64,000 nt of DNA from Pseudotamlana agarivorans (GTDB taxonomy: Bacteria > Bacteroidota > Bacteroidia > Flavobacteriales > Flavobacteriaceae): the NCBI RefSeq assembly GCF_001642835.1, contig NZ_LXEI01000003.1, positions 124,001-188,000 on the forward strand, written 5' to 3'. The first letter of the stretch is position 1, and each line of letters opens with the position of its first letter. Both the position numbers and the translations under genes were made by a program. Under the pieces are notes generated by a model. It ran no database searches, was not told where the DNA came from, and saw only the letters and a program-made list of their open reading frames with translations. Of this stretch, positions 33,357 through 42,509 are shown piece by piece.

Positions 33357-33788
33357 CTATTGATTCATCGTTTTAATTTCCTGGATAAAGGTATCTAAAT
33401 CTACACCGTTTTGCACAAGGGTTAAGGCTTTGTCTACAATGTATTTCACGTTAACCGCATGAAAACCTAGACCTACACTTATTTTATGTAATAGGCGGTG
33501 TTCCGGGTCACCTTTAATTTGATCCACATGTACCATACGTACCAAATCGTACAAACGTTCTAAACGACGATCGTAAGAGGCTGGTGGATTTATGGGGTGT
33601 GATTTATAATCTTTTAAAATAGCAATATAAGCTTCTTTGTGTATATCTAAGTTGTGTGCTAATCGGTCTAAAAAGGCTTGTTCATCGGAGGTTATAATTC
33701 CGTCATCCATGGCTACACGTACAATGGCAGCAAAATGGTTTTCATTACGTTTTTTAAAACCGCTATCAAATAGTTTGGAAATTGACAT
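33357..33788 (-). CDS. TerB-like protein
   Basis: The 143-aa all-helical cytosolic protein resembles the TerB tellurite-resistance fold. It has acidic motifs VAMDDGIITSDEQAFLDRLAH near the N-terminus and a second conserved region DPEHRLLHKISVGLGF. No ter operon partners are nearby, so a general stress or membrane-associated role is more likely than tellurite resistance. It stands alone on the minus strand. Confidence 0.8.
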   Translation of the reverse strand: MSISKLFDSGFKKRNENHFAAIVRVAMDDGIITSDEQAFLDRLAHNLDIHKEAYIAILKDYKSHPINPPASYDRRLERLYDLVRMVHVDQIKGDPEHRLLHKISVGLGFHAVNVKYIVDKALTLVQNGVDLDTFIQEIKTMNQ

Positions 33789-33880
33789 GTTTTTTTTTGA
33801 GTTTAGTGTAATAACAAATATAATTAAAGTTTGGTGCTTTTTTCACTAAAGTAAAGCTAATTTACTTTTTTGAAATGCCA

Positions 33881-35680
33881 CTATTGTTGTGGTATTGTAA
33901 AGAAAAAAGTGGTGCCTTCGTTTAAGGTAGATTCAAACCAAATTTGGCCGCCTAAAGTTTCTACAATTTTTTTGCAAAAGGCTAAACCAATCCCTGTACC
34001 TTCATAGGTTTCGCGCGAATGTAAACGTTGAAATATGGCAAAAATTTTGTCTTTATGCTGCTTCTTAATTCCAATACCGTTATCGGTAACCTCGAATTTC
34101 CAGAAAACCTGAGTTTGATGGTCCGGAACCATGGTACCACATGAAATGTTTATAATGGGAGATGTATCTGATTTCCTAAACTTTATTGCGTTGTTTATTA
34201 AATTTTGGAATAACACTCTTAATTCAATTTCACTGGCGCGTACCGTGGGTAAATCTTGGTATGAAATAACAGCATGGTTTCGGTGTATAGCATTATCTAA
34301 ATCATGAATAATATCCGAAACCAAGGTGTTGCAGTTTATTTCAGTTTTTTCGTTAGCCTTACCAAGCCTTGAGTAATTAAGTAAGGCATCAATAAGATTT
34401 CGCATGCGATAACTCGATTTACTTATAAAATTCATGCTTATTATGGCATCTTCATCCAATTGGTCTCTGTAGTCGTCTTGAAGCAAATCTATAAGTCCTG
34501 AAATGGTAGTAAGTGGTTCCTTAAGGTCATGACTGGTAATGTATGCGAATTCTTCTAGCTCTTTATTTTTAGAAGCAATTTCTAAAGATTTATTAAAAAT
34601 ATCGTTGTTCTTTTCTTGTAAGTCTTCATTCAATAATTTAATCGATCTATAATTTCGATAAATTAAAATTACAGATGTTACAATGATAATAAGAAGCGCT
34701 AGTAAAAGGTAATTCACCGTTTTTTGGGTGCTTAGGCTTTTGTTAATCAGGTTAATCTTCTCTAGTTTAGCTTCAATTTCTTGTTTTTGATGTGCTAAAG
34801 TATCTTGTTGAAGGGTTATAGTGGCATTGTTAGAAGATATAAAGGCTTGTTTTTCTTTTAAAGCCTCCATTTGTTCTAGGATGCGGTTTTCTAACTGCTT
34901 TTCAATGATTAATTTTTCGGAGTATTTTTTCTTTTGAAATTCCGATAGCGTTGTCAGTTCATTAATTTCAGATTCCTGAGTTTTTAAAACATTTTTTTGC
35001 TGATGAATTTGTGAATTTATTGTATTGATGGTTTTCTTTTGCTTGGAAAGGTTGGCGTTTTTATGCTTAATATCGTCTTTTGCTAGTTCGAGAGCTTCCT
35101 GTGTAGCTTCAAGTTGGTGTTCTGTGTTTTGAAAAAGTTGCTTCCATTTTTCAATGGAGGAAATGGCATGTTCTTTTAAGCTATAAGTCGCACTTAAGTT
35201 GTTTCCATTCAGTAGATCTTCATTAATCTCATATTGAAATTCTTCACCGATATTTACAATATTCACCATAGAAGTGTTAAAAGGATAATCTTCTGTAATT
35301 AATAGGGTGTTATTGCCCGAAATTTTGTTTAGGATATACGAAACGTCGAAATTTTTATTATGATTTACATAAACCACATCAACATCCTGAATGTCTTTAA
35401 TGTTTTTGAAACTTAAAACACGAACGGGTTTGTTTTTGATTTGACGTTTTTGAGAAAGGCCTCTTAAATCTATAATCGTACGATCCTGACCAAGGACACC
35501 AATAGTGAAATCAGGATTCTCGTTGCTATCTAAAAACTGAATTTGATCGGAAATATTAAAGATGAAAAGGGCTCGTTTTACACGTTTTATTTGTTCGTTT
35601 AGGGTTGCTTGTGAATGCAGAACACTGCCCCATGATTGTAGGCAAAAAATAAAGACGTAAAGTAGGGTTCTAGCCTTCAT
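33881..35680 (-). CDS. Sensor histidine kinase with YfiR-like N-terminal domain
   Basis: The protein is about 599 aa from ATG 35680 (MKARTLLYVFIFCLQ). The longer frame to 35725 would overlap the TonB-receptor gene. A signal peptide is followed by a YfiR-like periplasmic domain (about 25-145, KRALFIFNISDQIQFL), a long coiled coil (about 155-300), and one transmembrane helix (about 320-340). The kinase core has SHDLKEPLTTISGLI (H384), N-box LINNAIKFR, and G-boxes DNGIGI and GTGIGLAFCKK. It follows the receptor gene by 4 bases, so receptor, kinase and the upstream response regulator form one operon. The signal is unknown. Confidence 0.87.
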   Translation of the reverse strand: MKARTLLYVFIFCLQSWGSVLHSQATLNEQIKRVKRALFIFNISDQIQFLDSNENPDFTIGVLGQDRTIIDLRGLSQKRQIKNKPVRVLSFKNIKDIQDVDVVYVNHNKNFDVSYILNKISGNNTLLITEDYPFNTSMVNIVNIGEEFQYEINEDLLNGNNLSATYSLKEHAISSIEKWKQLFQNTEHQLEATQEALELAKDDIKHKNANLSKQKKTINTINSQIHQQKNVLKTQESEINELTTLSEFQKKKYSEKLIIEKQLENRILEQMEALKEKQAFISSNNATITLQQDTLAHQKQEIEAKLEKINLINKSLSTQKTVNYLLLALLIIIVTSVILIYRNYRSIKLLNEDLQEKNNDIFNKSLEIASKNKELEEFAYITSHDLKEPLTTISGLIDLLQDDYRDQLDEDAIISMNFISKSSYRMRNLIDALLNYSRLGKANEKTEINCNTLVSDIIHDLDNAIHRNHAVISYQDLPTVRASEIELRVLFQNLINNAIKFRKSDTSPIINISCGTMVPDHQTQVFWKFEVTDNGIGIKKQHKDKIFAIFQRLHSRETYEGTGIGLAFCKKIVETLGGQIWFESTLNEGTTFFFTIPQQ

Positions 35681-35684
35681 GAGT

Positions 35685-38390
35685 TTAAAGTCGTAATAAT
35701 ATTTGAACAAAACAGTTAGCGCCATTTACACCAAATTGTTGTACACGTCGACTGTATGTAAAACTGCCATTGTCTGTATTACTTGAATGTGTGTGTTTGT
35801 CTGGATATACGTTAAAAATATTATTACAGCCTGCTGTTGCTTCCAAAAATTTAGCAAAGCGGTAACTTATCGCGAAGTCTGTGATAAATTTTGGACTAAA
35901 GGTCTGGTCACGAGTTTCTACACGACCAGTGTATTCGTTAAGTTGCCAATTGTTTGGGTCGCCATCGTCTGGGTGAAGGTAAATTAAACTCCCGAAATAA
36001 GTACCCACTAAATTAAACTTAAAGTTGTGAATTTCATATTGAAAGAAGGAATTAATCTTAAAATTAGGCGTGGACGATTCTACTCTCGAACGTTCTTCAC
36101 GGTCGAAAAGAGTGTTTATATCAACATTTTCAACACTGTCCTCATTAACATTTGTAACTTTGGTTTTAGTGAAATTTGTGGAAATCTGTCCGTTAAATAG
36201 ACCACTTCCTAATTTATCTTGATACATAAATGAAGCTTCAAAACCATTGGTGTTAGAGTCAATCGCATTCACAAAAAACTGAGCGGTTGAAACGTCATAG
36301 GGAGCCAGTTGTGGTTCGTATCCTAAGCTAAAGCCACCAGATAAAATAATACGATCTTTAATGTTAATATTATAATAGTCGAAAGCAAAGGTGTATTTGT
36401 TTTTAAATTTTGAACTCCAACCTAAACTGAAATGTTTGGATCTTTCGGGGGTTAATGGATTTACTTTAAAAACATCGGTAATCAAAGAACTTTCGTGGTT
36501 GAAAGTTCCAACCTGACTAATGTCGCCGTCAAAATACTGAGTACTTATCTTTTGAAAATAAACCTGATGTAAAGAAGGCGCTCTAAACCCTGTAGAATAA
36601 CTCGAACGAAACGAAATGTTGTTGTTTAATAAATACCGTCCTGAAACTTTCCAAACTGAGCTTTCACCAAAATCGTTGTTAGATTCAAATCGGTAAGCCG
36701 CTTTAAATAAAAAGGGTTCTGAAGGTTTTAATTCTAAATCGATGTATCCAGATGCATTAGATCGTATACGAACAAGTTCATCAGAGGGTTGGATTCCAGG
36801 AAAAACTTGAGCCCCTATAAGTCGTGGTTGTTCTGCGCCGTTTTCATCAATATAGGTGTTGCCACCATTGATATACGAATCTTCCTCACCGCTAATAATT
36901 TCGTAACCTTCCACACGAAGTTCTCCACCAAACGCCACATTAAGACCTCCTAAAAAATCAAATTCTTTATCGATATCGAGATTGGTGGTATTTAGTTTAT
37001 ACAAGTATCCACCCGATTTGAATGTTTTTGGAGATCGAATACCTAGTGAAGCATTATTGGAATTGCTTACAGTAAAGTCGATACTGTTATTTCCAATCGA
37101 ATGACTAAAATCTAAGTCCCAATCATTTTTTTGCCCTTTAAGACCAATGGTAAGAGCGTTGTCTTGTATGTTGGTTATAATTTTAGGAGAAAATCCGTTA
37201 GGGAATAATTCATCAACCACACGATCCTTTTCATAAGGGAAACGGTAAAAGCCAGCAGATGCACCTTCTCTAGAATTTCTACCACCAAAAAAATAAAGAT
37301 TGGCCTTTTTAAACATTAAGAGCTCACCATTAAAAGAAATGGCCGAATTACGCACGGCAGCACTTCCTATTTCCATAACCTGTTTGTCGTTATAGCCCGT
37401 TTGTGCGAAGAAGTTATTTTGCTCGATAAGCGCGGCATCTTCGGCTTCATCTTGACTATAAACATATCCTGTATAGTTGCCCGCTCTATTGGTGGCCTTT
37501 CGGTCTCTAAATTCTCCAGTGATGTTTATATACCCCGTATTACCTACTTTAAATCCGAAATTCCCACTAAAATAACTGGTAGTTCCATCTCCTTCAATAT
37601 TTGTTTTGAGTCTAGAATCTAAATGGATAACATCGGTTTGGTTTTTAAGCACGATATTGATAACCCCGGCTATAGCATCAGAGCCGTATTGTGATGTGGC
37701 TCCATCACGTAAAATTTCAATATAGTCGATGGAGGCCACAGGAATGGCATTAAAATCGGTTCCTACACTACCTCGGCCAATAGTGCCATTTACATTAAGC
37801 ATGGAACTGGTGTGTCGGCGCTTGCCATTAATTAAAACCAAAACCTGATCGGGACCTAAACCGCGTAAAGTGGCAGGGTCGATATGGTCGGTACCATCAG
37901 AAATAGTTTGGTTTGTAGAGTGGAACGACGGTGATAAATAGTGTAATATTTCACTTAATTCGAAATGCGATGAACTACTAATTTGTTCCGGGGTAATAAT
38001 TTCAATAGGCACCGTAGTTTCTAAAGATGATTGTGGTTTTGAACGCGTTCCTAATGACACCGGTTCGTCGGCTGATAATCCCGTTTCTAAAATAAAATCG
38101 GAAACTAAAGCTTCCCCAACTTGAATGGTTACAGAAACACTTTTCGATTGGTACATGATGAAGGATGCCGTAACAACATAGGAGCCTTCCTCTAAATTTA
38201 GGCTGTAATAACCATCAATATTGGTTGTGGTTTGTATATTGGTGCCTTCAACGGCAATACGTGCTCCAGGGAGTTTTCCAAATTCATCGGAAACAGTTCC
38301 TGATAATGAGGCCCTGTTTTGAGCAGTGAGCGAATGCCCTAGTAGAAAACTCGTCAAGGTTAGTAGGTATAGACAAATTTTTATACGCAT
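35685..38390 (-). CDS. TonB-dependent outer-membrane receptor
   Basis: The 901-aa receptor has a signal peptide ending near SLTAQN. A carboxypeptidase-like regulatory domain (about 28-105) is followed by a plug (about 120-245) with PATLRGLGPDQVLVLINGKRRH and DGATSQYGSDAIAGVINI, then a 22-strand barrel ending FVQILLRL. It imports a scarce ligand with TonB energy. There is no SusD partner, so it is not a typical glycan PUL receptor; a siderophore, cobalamin or peptide ligand is possible. It is translationally close to the histidine kinase (4-base gap), and 72 bases downstream of the response regulator. Confidence 0.92.
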   Translation of the reverse strand: MRIKICLYLLTLTSFLLGHSLTAQNRASLSGTVSDEFGKLPGARIAVEGTNIQTTTNIDGYYSLNLEEGSYVVTASFIMYQSKSVSVTIQVGEALVSDFILETGLSADEPVSLGTRSKPQSSLETTVPIEIITPEQISSSSHFELSEILHYLSPSFHSTNQTISDGTDHIDPATLRGLGPDQVLVLINGKRRHTSSMLNVNGTIGRGSVGTDFNAIPVASIDYIEILRDGATSQYGSDAIAGVINIVLKNQTDVIHLDSRLKTNIEGDGTTSYFSGNFGFKVGNTGYINITGEFRDRKATNRAGNYTGYVYSQDEAEDAALIEQNNFFAQTGYNDKQVMEIGSAAVRNSAISFNGELLMFKKANLYFFGGRNSREGASAGFYRFPYEKDRVVDELFPNGFSPKIITNIQDNALTIGLKGQKNDWDLDFSHSIGNNSIDFTVSNSNNASLGIRSPKTFKSGGYLYKLNTTNLDIDKEFDFLGGLNVAFGGELRVEGYEIISGEEDSYINGGNTYIDENGAEQPRLIGAQVFPGIQPSDELVRIRSNASGYIDLELKPSEPFLFKAAYRFESNNDFGESSVWKVSGRYLLNNNISFRSSYSTGFRAPSLHQVYFQKISTQYFDGDISQVGTFNHESSLITDVFKVNPLTPERSKHFSLGWSSKFKNKYTFAFDYYNINIKDRIILSGGFSLGYEPQLAPYDVSTAQFFVNAIDSNTNGFEASFMYQDKLGSGLFNGQISTNFTKTKVTNVNEDSVENVDINTLFDREERSRVESSTPNFKINSFFQYEIHNFKFNLVGTYFGSLIYLHPDDGDPNNWQLNEYTGRVETRDQTFSPKFITDFAISYRFAKFLEATAGCNNIFNVYPDKHTHSSNTDNGSFTYSRRVQQFGVNGANCFVQILLRL

Positions 38391-38462
38391 GTAGTGGTTC
38401 GGTTATTGTGTCGAACTTCATAAAATATTCAATTTTTGAGGGCAAGAAATTTTAGAACGTTT

Positions 38463-38879
38463 TTATGAGGTTTTAACAGGAATTAAATCTTTTATTATTT
38501 CATCTAAAATGGGGAGGGAAAGTGGTTTGTTAATATAATTTGCTATTTCATTTATGGTTTGCGACCTTTCTTTATCTTTTGGATTGGAAGAAGTCGTTAA
38601 CATAATTATTTTTATGGTACTCGTAAATTCAATATCTAATTTTCTATAGGCTTCAATAAATTCCCAGCCATTCATAGCAGGCATGTTTATGTCAAGAAAA
38701 ATAACATCGGGTTTTAAAGCGTTTCCTTCTATAGCATCTTCCAAGTATTCAATAGCAGCTTTACCACTATTTACAGAAATGATTTCACCAAATTGGTTAT
38801 GTTTTTTTACAATCTTTTCGTTGTAAAAACTAGTAAACTTATCATCGTCTATTAGTAATGTTGATGTTATAGATTTCAT
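38463..38879 (-). CDS. Single-domain response regulator
   Basis: The 138-aa protein has a REC domain only. Acidic pocket residues are in LLIDDDKF, the phospho-acceptor aspartate is in VIFLDINMPAMNGWEF, and the switch threonine and lysine are in MLTTSSNP and YINKPL. No output domain, so it signals by protein contact or phosphotransfer. It is the first gene of the probable operon that continues with the TonB receptor and the YfiR-type histidine kinase, its likely partner. Confidence 0.92.
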   Translation of the reverse strand: MKSITSTLLIDDDKFTSFYNEKIVKKHNQFGEIISVNSGKAAIEYLEDAIEGNALKPDVIFLDINMPAMNGWEFIEAYRKLDIEFTSTIKIIMLTTSSNPKDKERSQTINEIANYINKPLSLPILDEIIKDLIPVKTS

Positions 38880-39120
38880 TTAGAGGGATTAATTTATACA
38901 AGGATAACACCTTTTTTTTAAAATTTAACCTAAAGTTAAAAACTCTAAGTTATTTTTTCTACTTATTAGTTAAAATGACAAAAAACAGCTACAACATACT
39001 CTTTTTTTAAAAACTGGTTTGGCAGAAGTTCATTTTAATTTATTGATATCTTAGGATGACTAAATTTCAGAATAACAATATGCTGCTTATATTTGCTGTT
39101 CAAAAATGAAAATATTCTAA

Positions 39121-42100
39121 GTGAGTAAATCTACCCTCTCTGAAATTTATGCACAGGCTTTGCAAACGCAAAATCTGCAAAATGCTATTGCCCAAAACGA
39201 AAGTAAAACACATGTAAAAGGATTAGTTGGTTCTTCCTTGTCGTTCGTAATTTCCAGTGTTTTTAAAAACGCCAATAAACCTTTTTTGTTGATTTTTGAT
39301 GACAAAGAAGAGGCTGCACATTATTTAAACGATCTAGAACAACTTTGTGGTAGTAAAGATGTTTTATTTTACCCAGGAAGTTATCGCCGACCATATGATA
39401 TAGAAGAAACCGATAATGCTAATGTCCTGTTACGCGCTGAGGTTTTAAACCGAATTAACTCCCAAAAAAAACCAGCGATTATTGTAACCTACCCCGATGC
39501 GCTTTTCGAGCAGGTAGTTACTCGTAAGGAGTTAGAACGTAATACTCTAAAAGTTGGGGTGAACGATAATTTATCCATCGATTTTGTAAACGAAGTGCTG
39601 TTTGAATATAAGTTTAAACGAGTTGATTTTGTTACCGAACCGGGCGAGTTTTCGATGCGTGGTGGTATTGTAGATGTTTTTTCTTTTTCACATGACGAAC
39701 CCTACCGTATTGAATTTTTTGGTGATGAGGTAGATAGCATTCGTACCTTCGATGTGGAATCTCAATTATCGGTGGAACAGATAAAAAAGATTAATATTAT
39801 TCCCAATGTAGCGAATAAATTAATGCAGGAAAGCCGACAAAGTTTCTTGAAATATATTGCTCAAAAAACAGTGATAGGGATAAAAAATGCCGATTTACTT
39901 TTTTCAAGAATTGATGATTTTTACGAAAAAGCCGAAACTGCTTTTAAATCGCTTTCCGAAGACATTAAACACGCTAAACCTGAAGCCTTATTCTGTAATT
40001 CAAAACTATTGAAACGTCAGCTTTTGGATTTTTCGATCATGGAGTTTGGTAACTCTTTTGTTATGGCTACGAATTCCAAACCCTATACTACCATAGCGTT
40101 TGAAGTTTCCCCGCAACCGTCATTCAACAAGCAGTTTAATTTATTAATCGACGACTTAAACAGCAAACACAATCAAGGATATACCAATTATATTGTATGC
40201 GTCAGTGAGCAGCAGGCCAGACGTTTTCATGATATTTTTGATGATGCCGAAGAAGAAGTAGCTTATAAAACCGTAGTGTTATCCTTGCATCAAGGTTTTG
40301 TAGATCATGATACGAAAACTGTGTGCTACACGGATCATCAAATTTTTGAGCGCTATCATAAATTTCAGCTTAAAAATGGTTACGCTAAAAAGCAGGCCAT
40401 CACTTTAAAAGAACTTACAAATTTAGATATTGGCGATTATGTCACGCATATCGATCATGGTATAGGACGCTTTGGTGGACTTCAAAAAATTGATGTTGAA
40501 GGCAAAATGCAAGAGGCTATTAAATTGGTGTATGGTGAGCGCGATGTCTTGTATTTGAGTATTCATTCCCTTCATAAAATCACAAAATTTAATGGTAAAG
40601 ATGGCAAACCGCCTAAGATTTACAAATTAGGTAGTACGGCTTGGAAAACTTTAAAGCAAAAAACCAAAGCGCGTGTTAAGCACGTTGCATTCAATTTAAT
40701 AAAACTTTACGCTAAGCGTAAAACCGAAAAAGGATTTCAATACCGTCCAGATAGTTCTATGCAACATGAGTTGGAGGCGTCTTTTATCTATGAAGATACC
40801 CCCGACCAAAGCACCGCTACTGCCGATATTAAATTGGATATGGAAAGCGAACGCCCTATGGATCGCTTAGTTTGTGGTGATGTAGGTTTTGGTAAAACCG
40901 AAGTGGCCATCCGTGCCGCTTTTAAAGCTGTAGACAATGGTAAACAAGTGGCTGTTTTAGTGCCCACAACCATTTTGGCTTATCAGCATTCCAGAACATT
41001 TAAAAAGCGATTACGTGATTTTCCTGTTACAGTCGATTATGTAAACCGATTTAGAACCGCCAAAGAAAAACGAGAAACTCTCGAGGCTTTAGAACAAGGT
41101 AAAGTAGATATCATTATTGGAACCCATCAATTGGTTAACAAAAATGTGAAATTTAAAGATTTAGGACTGCTCATTGTTGATGAAGAACAAAAATTTGGAG
41201 TGGCTGTCAAAGAAAAATTAAAGGCCATGAAGGATAATGTGGATGTGTTAACTCTTACCGCCACACCTATTCCTAGAACACTTCAGTTTAGTTTAATGGC
41301 GGCTAGGGATTTATCGGTGATTACTACGCCACCGCCAAACCGATATCCAATTGAGAGTCATGTAATTCGTTTTGCCGAAGAGACCATTCGAGATGCTGTG
41401 AGTTACGAGATAGAGCGTGGCGGACAAGTTTTCTTCATTCATAACCGCATTGAAAATATTAAGGAAGTGGCAGGTATGCTCCAGCGCTTGGTGCCCGATG
41501 CTAAAATAGCTGTTGGTCACGGACAAATGGAAGGAAAAAAGCTTGAAGAGCTCATGCTGGCCTTTATGGATGGCGCTTTCGATGTGTTGGTGAGTACCAC
41601 GATTATTGAAAGTGGGTTGGATGTGTCTAATGCCAATACTATTTTTATTAATAACGCCAATAATTTTGGTTTGAGTGATTTGCACCAAATGCGTGGTCGT
41701 GTAGGACGTAGCAACAAAAAGGCATTCTGTTATTTTATAACGCCCGATTATTCCGCAATGACCGAAGATGCCAGAAAACGTATTTCGGCCCTAGAGCAGT
41801 TTACCGAATTAGGTAGTGGTTTCAATATTGCTATGAAAGATTTAGAAATTCGTGGGGCAGGTGATTTATTAGGTGGGGAACAAAGCGGATTTATTAATGA
41901 TATTGGCTTTGATACCTATCAGAAAATTTTAAATGAAGCTATTGAAGAACTCAAAGAAAATGAGTTTAAAGATTTATATGATGAACCTGAAGAAGATAAA
42001 GTCTACGTTAAAGAGGTAACCATTGATACCGATTTCTCGCTGCTTTTTCCTGATGATTACGTGAATAATATTGCTGAACGATTAAATTTATATACACAGC

Positions 42101-42471
42101 TAAATAATTTAAAATCAGAAGATGAATTGCATATCTTTGAGAAGCAATTAGTCGATCGTTTTGGCGAGTTACCCACTCAGGTTGTCGATTTACTGAACAG
42201 CGTTAAAATCAAGTGGTTGGCAACCAAAATCGGGTTTGAAAAAATTGTGATGAAACAAGGCAAACTCATAGGGTATTTTATCAACGATCAGCAAAGTCGT
42301 TTCTATCAGAGTCCTGGATTTACCAAGGTATTGCAGTTTGTACAAACGCATCCAGGAGTTTGTAAAATGAAGGAAAAACAAACACGTCAAGGCTTGCGTT
42401 TGTTGTTAACTTTCGATAAAATTAAAAGTGTAAAACAAGCCTTGGAAGCCATCGAGCCGATAGTAAAATAA
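39121..42471 (+). CDS. mfd: Transcription-repair coupling factor
   Basis: The 1116-aa ATPase releases stalled RNA polymerase and recruits UvrA. It starts at GTG 39121. An N-terminal UvrB-like region (about 1-300) is followed by a CarD-like RNA polymerase interaction domain (about 435-500, GDYVTHIDHGIGRFGG). The helicase core has Walker A GDVGFGKTE (about 586-594), DEEQ box VDEEQKFG (about 687), and motif VI QMRGRVGRS. The C-terminal D7 domain is about 990-1100. Length is normal for Bacteroidota. No linked repair genes. Confidence 0.97.
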   Translation: MSKSTLSEIYAQALQTQNLQNAIAQNESKTHVKGLVGSSLSFVISSVFKNANKPFLLIFDDKEEAAHYLNDLEQLCGSKDVLFYPGSYRRPYDIEETDNANVLLRAEVLNRINSQKKPAIIVTYPDALFEQVVTRKELERNTLKVGVNDNLSIDFVNEVLFEYKFKRVDFVTEPGEFSMRGGIVDVFSFSHDEPYRIEFFGDEVDSIRTFDVESQLSVEQIKKINIIPNVANKLMQESRQSFLKYIAQKTVIGIKNADLLFSRIDDFYEKAETAFKSLSEDIKHAKPEALFCNSKLLKRQLLDFSIMEFGNSFVMATNSKPYTTIAFEVSPQPSFNKQFNLLIDDLNSKHNQGYTNYIVCVSEQQARRFHDIFDDAEEEVAYKTVVLSLHQGFVDHDTKTVCYTDHQIFERYHKFQLKNGYAKKQAITLKELTNLDIGDYVTHIDHGIGRFGGLQKIDVEGKMQEAIKLVYGERDVLYLSIHSLHKITKFNGKDGKPPKIYKLGSTAWKTLKQKTKARVKHVAFNLIKLYAKRKTEKGFQYRPDSSMQHELEASFIYEDTPDQSTATADIKLDMESERPMDRLVCGDVGFGKTEVAIRAAFKAVDNGKQVAVLVPTTILAYQHSRTFKKRLRDFPVTVDYVNRFRTAKEKRETLEALEQGKVDIIIGTHQLVNKNVKFKDLGLLIVDEEQKFGVAVKEKLKAMKDNVDVLTLTATPIPRTLQFSLMAARDLSVITTPPPNRYPIESHVIRFAEETIRDAVSYEIERGGQVFFIHNRIENIKEVAGMLQRLVPDAKIAVGHGQMEGKKLEELMLAFMDGAFDVLVSTTIIESGLDVSNANTIFINNANNFGLSDLHQMRGRVGRSNKKAFCYFITPDYSAMTEDARKRISALEQFTELGSGFNIAMKDLEIRGAGDLLGGEQSGFINDIGFDTYQKILNEAIEELKENEFKDLYDEPEEDKVYVKEVTIDTDFSLLFPDDYVNNIAERLNLYTQLNNLKSEDELHIFEKQLVDRFGELPTQVVDLLNSVKIKWLATKIGFEKIVMKQGKLIGYFINDQQSRFYQSPGFTKVLQFVQTHPGVCKMKEKQTRQGLRLLLTFDKIKSVKQALEAIEPIVK

Positions 42472-42509
42472 TGTGTATTTTTATAAATTAATAATCCGTA
42501 CCTCCCTTT

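Noticed and set aside
33357-33788. Tellurite-resistance system from the TerB homolog
   Set aside because: No other ter genes are present in the window; TerB folds occur widely in unrelated roles.
35685-38390. A polysaccharide utilisation locus around the TonB receptor
   Set aside because: There is no SusD-like gene, no glycoside hydrolase and no hybrid two-component sensor next to it.
41311-41688. Minus-strand frame overlapping mfd
   Set aside because: It is fully inside the conserved helicase coding sequence and has no independent support.
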